Source of the DNA: Semisulcospira habei
Taxonomy: Eukaryota; Mollusca; Gastropoda; Semisulcospiridae
Assembly: GCA_036245525.1 (NCBI GenBank)
Contig: BTPG01000003.1
Location: 155,703,547 to 155,767,546 of the forward strand
DNA length: 64,000 bases
Reading direction: 5' to 3'
Shown here: piece after piece, positions 57,792-64,000 of the stretch
Layout of the letters: each line of letters opens with the position of its first letter
How positions within the stretch are numbered: the first letter of the stretch is position 1
Notes under the pieces: model-generated
Told to the model about the DNA's origin: nothing
Seen by the model: the letters and a program-made list of their open reading frames with translations, nothing else
Databases searched by the model: none
Translations under genes and position numbers: made by a program

Positions 57792-57878
57792 ATGAACTTG
57801 CTGACACTTGACCCTCATTGTGGTTTTGTTTTGTGGTGCCACAGGCTGTGGGAAAACTGAATTTGTTCTTGACCTCTT
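57792..57878 (+). pseudogene. Packaging ATPase, 5' part (Walker A)
   Basis: After an ATG at 57792 and a one-base frame change, the sequence encodes GATGCGKT, a perfect Walker A P-loop (GxxGxGKT), followed by EFVLDL. This is the start of the A32/FtsK-like genome-packaging ATPase found in Polintons and related viruses. The gene is interrupted at 57878 by the solo LTR and continues at 60135. Confidence 0.7.
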
Positions 57879-60129
57879 TGTCACGACACGGATTTTTTTC
57901 ATATAATTTTGTAGGGGAGTTAGTTTAGAGGGGTGACAGGATTTAGTTAGTCACCGGGTAGTGATAGCGTAGGTGTGTAGTATATGGCCTTTGCACGAGT
58001 TTTGCTGCTGTGCGAGAGGTTGGGTCAACGGTGTGCAGCCACATGGCCACCCAGTCTGAACGTCATCGGGTGGTACCTGCTTCACGTGAATTTTTTCATC
58101 ACGTGAGGTAGTGAGCGATTTTTCGCCAACCTTAGGTTATCCTAAATTTTCATTAGTCCCAAAACACCAGCGAACAGGAACAGTCTTTTTTTTCAACATA
58201 GTCTCTGAGGGGGGTTTGTGCAGGCATGGGTTTCCATTTGCCACCGCCTCAAGTAGCTGTGTCGTCCTTCTGTGGAGTCCCTATGAGACGGCCCTGGTTG
58301 AGCCCAGAGGTCAGTGTCCTGAGAAGAGAAGAGAGCTGCGACGACTTTACCCCTGGCTTGTCTTGTCTTGTTTGTCTTCGTCCTAGCCAGGGCATCTTCA
58401 CAGATGACAGTAAGTGCACGTAACAATATTTCAGTGGCCATTTGTTCGGGGGGGGGGGGGGGGGGGGGGGTGGTGGTGTTTGTGTTTGCTTGTTTGTTAT
58501 TATTATGTTGGCTAGTGTGTATTCAGGGGGCAGGCGTAGAATAGCGGAGAGTAAGGTGTACAAGTGAATGTTAGTTATTGTACGTTGTTTTTAAAGTAGT
58601 TAGCGGGGTTTAGTTACTGGGGGTTTAACGCCGAGCAGGCGACTAACGTCTCAGTATTTAGCGTAAGGGTGTAAGTCGGAGTATCGGAAGTGAGTCACTT
58701 GGTGATGTGTAAATATGTATTTTGAGGTTGCATTTATTGTTGTGGGAGAGAGGTGAAGAGAGTATGTTGAGGTTGCAGTTATTGTTGCGGGAGAGAGGTG
58801 AAGAGAATGTTGAGGTTAAATCTATTGTTGTAGGAAGCGTGATGTGATTGTAAACATGTATTCTGTTGAATTATTACAAGAGAATGGTGAAGGGAGTGTA
58901 AAAGACGGCAGTTAAAGTTGCGGGAAGGGTGATGTGATTATCTTATCTTCTTTTGTTAGTTATTTATATGTATATTTTTGCACCTGTGTTTTAATGCATC
59001 TTTAAATCCAAAGAACTAACCAGCTAGTCTGCCACCGTGCTGTGGTACTGTGTGGAAGCTGACTGTGTCACTCTGCCTTGTGGGCTATGACACTGGACCT
59101 GGGTGCCTTCGCATGCCTCATATTTAGTCAGATAGGGTCATCCCATATAGTTATTTCTAACCTGTTTACGTTGAAGTTTTGTATAATTATATTAAGAACG
59201 TTAGTATATTTTCTCTCCTTGGAGCAGCTATATTGCGTGAGGAGTTTTGGTACAGTAACATTTGGAGTTATTATATTGTTTAAGGTAGCCTGTGTTACAT
59301 AAGACCTTATCGCGGAAGCAAGAGCATCGAGTTGAACTGCGTTCAACGGTTGTGCTTCTGGCGAGAAGGCCCCGTGATGTGAAGTATATTGTTTAGTCAA
59401 CTTTCAGTTGTGTTAAGTTCTGTGAGATCGTTTAGGCTCCATTTGCATATGCGATGTTTAGTCTCCATGTGCTTATGTGATATTACTCTGAGACATGCTA
59501 GTTAAAAGAGCCTTGTGCTGTCAATGTATAATTTGCTAGCTTAATTCGAACTTGTTGTTCGTGATCCCTTTGGGGAGATATAGTAGCATACAGATTGTAT
59601 TCATTTTCCTCGATCTTTATTTGAGTTAGTAAGTGAGCATATTTGGTTCATTTAGTTGTTGTGCTATTTGAACTATTGTATTACTTAAGGAGCCACATGC
59701 TGTGATAGACTCTCCGCGGAAGCAAAGGCGTTGGTACAACTGGTACTAGCACTTGATGCTTGTGCTTCCGGCGGGGTCTAGTGGTGTATGGTTTAAGCTT
59801 TTCAGCCTGTTTTTTTTATATTATTAAGGATAGTAGTTTTATTTATATATTGTTATTTTGTATTGCATTAGGATTACTTGGTTTATTATGTTATTTTGTA
59901 TTGTGTATTAAGGATATTTGTGAGTCTGGATGTATGTGTGTGTGAATGTCACAGGTGAGTGTGTGATTAGGATTGAATGAGGATATAGTTGGTTTTTGTT
60001 AGGGTTTTATTTAATAAACGTCGTTGTTATTGTTCCTCTGGTGTTTGTGTTAGGTTTGTGTTAGTGTGGCTTGGATGTTTCTGGAGCGGTAGTGCTCATA
60101 GTTCGCACCCCGGGAGCGGGGTCGTGACA
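57879..60129 (+). mobile_element. Solo LTR, about 2.25 kb, inside the ATPase gene
   Basis: It starts TGTCACGAC and ends GTCGTGACA (TG...CA borders with 9-bp inverted ends) and is flanked by 5-bp direct repeats ctctt (57874-57878 and 60130-60134). This is the structure of a Ty3/Gypsy-type LTR left after internal recombination. An aataaa signal lies at about 60013. There is no coding capacity, and a poly-G tract sits at 58449-58470. A 60-70 bp repeat (58725-58930, ttgaggttgcagttattgtt) and two GC hairpins built on ccgcggaagca (59313 and 59717) lie inside. Removing it would rejoin the ATPase frame. Strand is set by the aataaa position. Confidence 0.8.
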
Positions 60130-60134
60130 CTCTT

Positions 60135-60390
60135 AAAACAAGATACATCTACCATTTTGAAAACATTGTGATATTCTGTCCTACTATCAAACACAACAAT
60201 GCTTATCACAACTGTTTATTTATTTGGACTGACAACATTTACTTAGTCGACCCTGAGAAAAAAATGAACGACTACCTGCAGTATTTTTATGAGCAATTTC
60301 AAGGGCAGCCAACTTTGTTTATTGTTGATGACTGAACTGCAGAAAATGATATTGTCAAAAAGAGAAACACATTAGCAGAACTGGCCTTCA
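60135..60390 (+). pseudogene. Packaging ATPase, 3' part (Walker B)
   Basis: The frame resumes directly after the LTR and contains PTLFIVDD, a Walker B strand (hydrophobic run plus DD), with a TGA (60333-60335) just after it. Sequence similarity to the ATPase ends at about 60390, where PolB coding begins abruptly. The C-terminal third of the ATPase is therefore missing. Confidence 0.7.
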
Positions 60391-61735
60391 GTGGCAGACT
60401 TTGACCCCTCAAGGTCAAGGTCATTCATTATGAACGTAGACGCTAACAGTTTGTATGGCTTTGCAATGTGTGAGTTATTGCGCTTGAAAAACTTTTGTCT
60501 GCATGATTTGTCACAGTATGACATAACAGAGTTAACAAACTGTATTATGACTCATGATCAGAATGATGCAAAAGGTTGGATCTTTGAAGTGGACCTGGAA
60601 TACCCACACCATCATCATGATTACCACAATGATTATCCATTGGCTGTTGAGAAAATGTCTTTGATGGGGAAAAAAGAAGACACTAAACTCGTGCCAAATC
60701 TGAATGACAAATTCAATTACGTTTGTCACTATCACTTACTGCAGTTTTACATCAGACATGGGTTAGTACTAAAAAAAAAGTTCACAGAGGCATAAGCTTT
60801 GATCAGAGTGCTTTTATGAACGATTACATAATGAAAAACACAACCCTGCATGCATGAGATGGCAACACTGCATTTGACAAAGACTTCTTTAAGCTTATGA
60901 ACAATGCCTGTTTTGGCAAGACAATGGAAAATCCTCATCACCACAAAGATGTGAGACTGGTCACAACTGAATCAGGTGCAATTAAACTTACAGGCAAGCC
61001 ACAATACACAGGGTATAAAGAGTTTCATCCGTCATTGTATGCAGTGACACTCAACAAAAAAAAAAAAAAAAAGAAGATTGTTAATCTGGACAAGCCAGTA
61101 CTCAATGGTATGGCAATTCTTGAGTTATCAAAATTATTGATGCTTGAATTCTACTATGATTATTTTAAACTAAAGTATCCTGACTGTCGACAGTTATATA
61201 CTGACACTGACTCTATGATTATAGACGTGACTACTGAAGACTTTTATGAAGACATGAAAACAGAGTTGAATATGTATGACACATCTGATTATCTTAAGGA
61301 TCACCCGCTGTACAACACACAAAACAAGAAAGTGCCTGGCAAGTTTAAAGATGAACTGAATGGAGTGCCTATAGTTGAGTACATTGGACTGAGATCAAAA
61401 ATGTATTCCATACTGCACCAGAAAGGCAGTCAGTCAAAGCCAAAGGAATATAAAAAACAGCGATAAAAAATAAAGACATCCGTCATGAACATTACAAGCA
61501 AGTATTAGATGGAGAACTAATGCCTGATTATCCAAACAAGACACTAAGGTCAAATAGACATAATCTAGAAATGATCCAAACAGATAAGAAGTCAATTGCA
61601 GTAGGAGACACAAAACGAGTGTTTCACTCTAAGGAAAAGGCTTATGCACCTGGTCATTGCGCGATCAAGTTATCTCAAGAAATAGCCAATAAACTGATTG
61701 ATGAACTGATTAATGAAATGGTTAAAAATGAGTAA
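60391..61735 (+). pseudogene. DNA polymerase B (protein-primed type), C-terminal part
   Basis: Polymerase domain only. The first frame (60391-60795) contains motif A, DANSLYGF. The second (60897-61466) has motif B-like NNACFGKTMEN and motif C YTDTDSM at about 61197. The third (61467-61735) carries the C-terminus with KRVFHSKEKAYAPGH. Two frameshifts separate them, one near a 16-A run at 61059-61074. Polinton PolB proteins are usually over 1000 residues with a 3'-5' exonuclease half; that N-terminal half is absent and the ATPase remnant is fused in its place, so a deletion joined the two genes. It belongs to the DNA_pol_B_2 group by motif form. Not functional. Confidence 0.8.
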
Positions 61736-62595
61736 CAGTGTCTGGGGGAATAATATGTAATTCTTCTCTAATAAACGCCCTCTGTGGGGCAGGCTCATAT
61801 AGATAATAAATTGATGGGTTACCAGAGACTATTTTTTTATATATTGTAAACAGATGTAGACCAAATCGGATCAGTTGCACTGCATCTGACGTCATTCTCG
61901 GCCTCACTGGGTTGATATAGATATCTTACCTGTTTTGTAAACAAGCTTGTGTCTGGTGCTAGCGGCAGTGTTGTTGTTTTGGCTCTGTCATTGTTTTTAA
62001 TTTAATAGCATCAGCGGGTTTAAAATTACCCTCGTTATTCATTGCTTTTATCACAGATGGTAATCTTTTAACCCACTTAGTGTTACGTGCATCATGCATT
62101 AGTTCCTTAGAATACTGGTAACTAAAAAGTCTCTCTGATAATTGTTTGTTAAATTTCTCAACAATTGCCTGTGATCTGTACACACCTGGTTTGCCTCACT
62201 GCACTATCATACCATGCTTCACAAATAATTGATTAACTGCTCCTTTAAACTCAGATCCGTCATCGACTTGAACAAGCCTAGGGAATTTTAAAGAGCCTCT
62301 TTTATAACGCTGTCACGACAGTAGTGGCGTTTTTGTCAGTTATGGCTTTGGCATCCTTGTATCTTAAAGCAATGTCAACGACAGTTAGTGCATACTTGTA
62401 AAGCTTCTTTCTTATTGTATTGTGTGGTAAGAACAGGAGGTCCATTTGATGCATGTCATTTGGTCTAGTGTTCACAAAATGAGGTCTTGATATTTTTCTT
62501 GGAGCAGGAAGATATATTTGCCAAATTGCTTGTTTTTGCAGCCACTGTTTTATTTGATCGAGTGTGACAGCACTGCCCACAGCTCCAAATCCGCC
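61722..62595 (-). pseudogene. Retroviral-type integrase of the Polinton-like element
   Basis: Readable on - from about 62595 to a stop at 61722. The pieces are a N-terminal linker (QIKQWLQKQAIWQIYLPAP), the first catalytic Asp in HQMDLLFLPH, the second in VDDGSEF (about 62265) and the Glu in QAIVEKFNKQL (about 62165), giving a D,D-x35-E type core. The C-terminal part has YYLYEPAPQRAFIREELHII. It is broken by TAA (about 62302), a frameshift and TGA (about 62205), with further frame changes near 61900. Its last 14 bp overlap the PolB stop, tail to tail, as is common in Polintons. The N-terminal zinc-binding part is lost at the LINE junction near 62600. Confidence 0.8.
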
Positions 62596-62617
62596 AACTA
62601 TATATTTTGTTATTTAA

Positions 62618-64000
62618 CACAAACTCCACGAAAAACATGACGCATACAAAGACAATGACAGAGAAAGGTACAAACAAGCCAGGTATGCAGTACTAAAAGC
62701 AATTAAGACTGCCAAGCACAACTTCAGATACAGACTAGAACAGAAAATCGCAGCTAGTAACCCTAGAGATATTTGGCAAGGCCTCAAAGACATTACAAAC
62801 TATAAACCAGCTTCCAAGACTGCTGATGTTACTGATGCGTCTCTTCCAGACACTCTGAATGACTTTTATAGTCGTTTTGACAAAAAGAATATGACCCCAC
62901 CTCCTTATGTGGAGAGGAGTCATACTGAGAACCCACCTTTCATTATTCTAGACGCCGATGTCAGGTGCATGTTTCAGCGTCTAGACAGCAGGAAAGCTGC
63001 CGGTCCAGATAACATTTCTCCACGCTTACTCAGAAACTGTGCGGACCAGCTCTCGGGCGTCTTTACTGACATTTTCAACATGTCTCTCTCTCAGTGCACT
63101 GTTCCTCAGTGTTTCAAAAGGTCCACCATCATTCCTGTTCCGAAAAAATCCAAAGTGTCCTCCCTAAATGATTACAGACCGGTCGCTCTGACCTCAGTTG
63201 TCATGAAGACGCTTGAGCGCCTCGTCCTCCGGTTTCTGAGAACATTTACCGACCCTCTGCTGGATTGTTTTCAATTCGCGTATCGCGAAAAACGTTCCGT
63301 GGAGGATGCGGTGTCACTTGGTTTGTTTTATGTTTTACAACACCTTGAAATCCCAAACACCTATGCCAGAATTTTATTTGTTGATTACAGTTCTGCTTTT
63401 AACACCATTATTCCATCTAAATTGCACCAGAAGATCCAGCAAATCGGAGTTCCAGAGACATTGTGCCTCTGGACCCTCGATTTCCTGTTGATGAGACCAC
63501 AGGTCGTTAAAATTGGTGGAAATGTGTCATCCACCCTCACTTTATCCACGGGCACGCCTCAGGGGTGCGTGCTCTCCCCTATGCTCTACTCCCTGTTTAC
63601 TTATGACTGTGCTTCATGCCATGCCAGTACTAAAGTTCTGAAATTTGCAGATGACACCACAGTGGAAGGGTGCATTACAAACTCAGACGAATCCGCTTAC
63701 CGTAGTCAGGTTGAGACTCTAATTAGTTGGCGTAATAACAACAACCTTGAACTGAACTCTGGCAAAACAAAAGAAATGATTGTGGACTTTAGAAAGAAAC
63801 AGTCCCCTCCCCCTCCCCCTCTTGTGATCAATAGTGAAATCATTGAAACAGTCCAGAACTTTAAGTTTCTTGGCACTACCCTGTCATGTGACCTGAAGTG
63901 GGAGGAAAACACTCGCCTTATCGTCCAAAAAGCACAGCAGCGCTTGTTCTTCCTGCGACGTCTGAAAAGTTTCGGTCTCGGTGCCCACATGTTGATGCAA
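62618..64000 (+). mobile_element. Rex1/Babar-like LINE, open frame running off the window
   Basis: A frame is open without a stop from 62618 (after a TAA) to the window end, over 460 codons, so it has no visible stop. It contains a connector (ASNPRDIWQGLKDITNYKP), then SRKAAGPDNISPRLLRNC, LNDYRPVALTSVVMKTLERL, FAYREKRSVEDAV, FVDYSSAFNTIIPSKL, TGTPQGCVLSPMLYSLFT, the catalytic LKFADDTTVEG, LNSGKTKEMIVDFRK and FKFLGTTLSCDLKWEEN. The ADD motif and TPQGCVLSP form point to the Rex1/Babar branch of CR1-like LINEs. It is 5'-truncated at the integrase remnant. It appears intact in the visible part and is probably the youngest insertion here. Confidence 0.85.

Larger units (their letters stand above)
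51776..62595. mobile_element. Endogenous Polinton/adintovirus-like element, degraded
   Basis: A compact AT-rich gene cluster with the hallmark set of Polintons (Mavericks) and related adintovirus-like agents: protein-primed type PolB, retroviral-type integrase, packaging ATPase and a probable capsid gene, plus small unknown genes on both strands. Both termini are missing from view. The left side runs into the L2-like LINE at about 51775 and the right side into a Rex1-like LINE at about 62600, so no terminal inverted repeats can be shown. All larger genes except possibly the coiled-coil gene contain stops or frameshifts. Confidence 0.82.

Overview
The window looks like animal nuclear DNA, most likely from a mollusc and probably a marine gastropod. 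It has small exons with GT-AG borders, several LINE clades, tRNA-derived SINEs, long simple repeats and a degraded Polinton/adintovirus-like element. It holds no bacterial-style operons, no rRNA and no intact tRNA gene. The phylum is my inference.

Region 1 (1-31.2 kb) is a tandem segmental duplication. Copy A (about 1530-14870) and copy B (about 18889-31215) each carry a three-exon ninjurin gene (PF04923 family) on the + strand. Copy A has exons at 2771-2818, 11252-11431 and 12221-12406; copy B has 20434-20484, 25247-25423 and 26264-26437. A third, orphan ninjurin-type first exon lies between them at 16218-16271. The copies differ by later insertions. Copy A gained a CR1-like LINE in a (GA)n tract, a 1.3 kb insertion of head-to-tail and inverted 375-bp units, and an expanded 48-bp minisatellite. 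Copy B gained a LINE 3' fragment.

Region 2 (31.2-46.7 kb) contains the 3' half of a receptor gene on the - strand. I assembled it from splice sites and phase: two EGF-like exons, a short juxtamembrane exon, a transmembrane exon, a basic stop-transfer exon and a last exon for a tyrosine-rich cytoplasmic tail (45513 down to 38297). It resembles the MEGF10/Draper/SCARF group. A 36-bp minisatellite, a 5'-truncated L2-like LINE and a tandem repeat of about 70 bp also lie here.

The first 46.7 kb are packed with short, nearly perfect palindromes of at least seven sequence families, named H1-H7 below. Many begin TTAAC(C/T)C and end G(A/G)GTTAA, whatever the arm sequence. They look like TTAA-targeted snap-back elements. 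They end abruptly at about 46.7 kb.

Region 3 (46.7-64 kb) is free of these hairpins. It holds a nearly complete L2-like LINE on the - strand (47455 to about 51775) and, directly beside it, an endogenous Polinton/adintovirus-like element (about 51776-62595). That element has helical, coiled-coil and putative virion genes, a probable major capsid gene, a packaging-ATPase gene with Walker A and B motifs, the C-terminal part of a protein-primed type DNA polymerase B, and a retroviral-type integrase lying tail-to-tail with the polymerase. Nearly every gene is broken by stops, frameshifts or insertions, including a 2.25 kb solo LTR in the ATPase and a SINE tail in the capsid gene. A Rex1/Babar-like LINE follows and runs off the end of the window.
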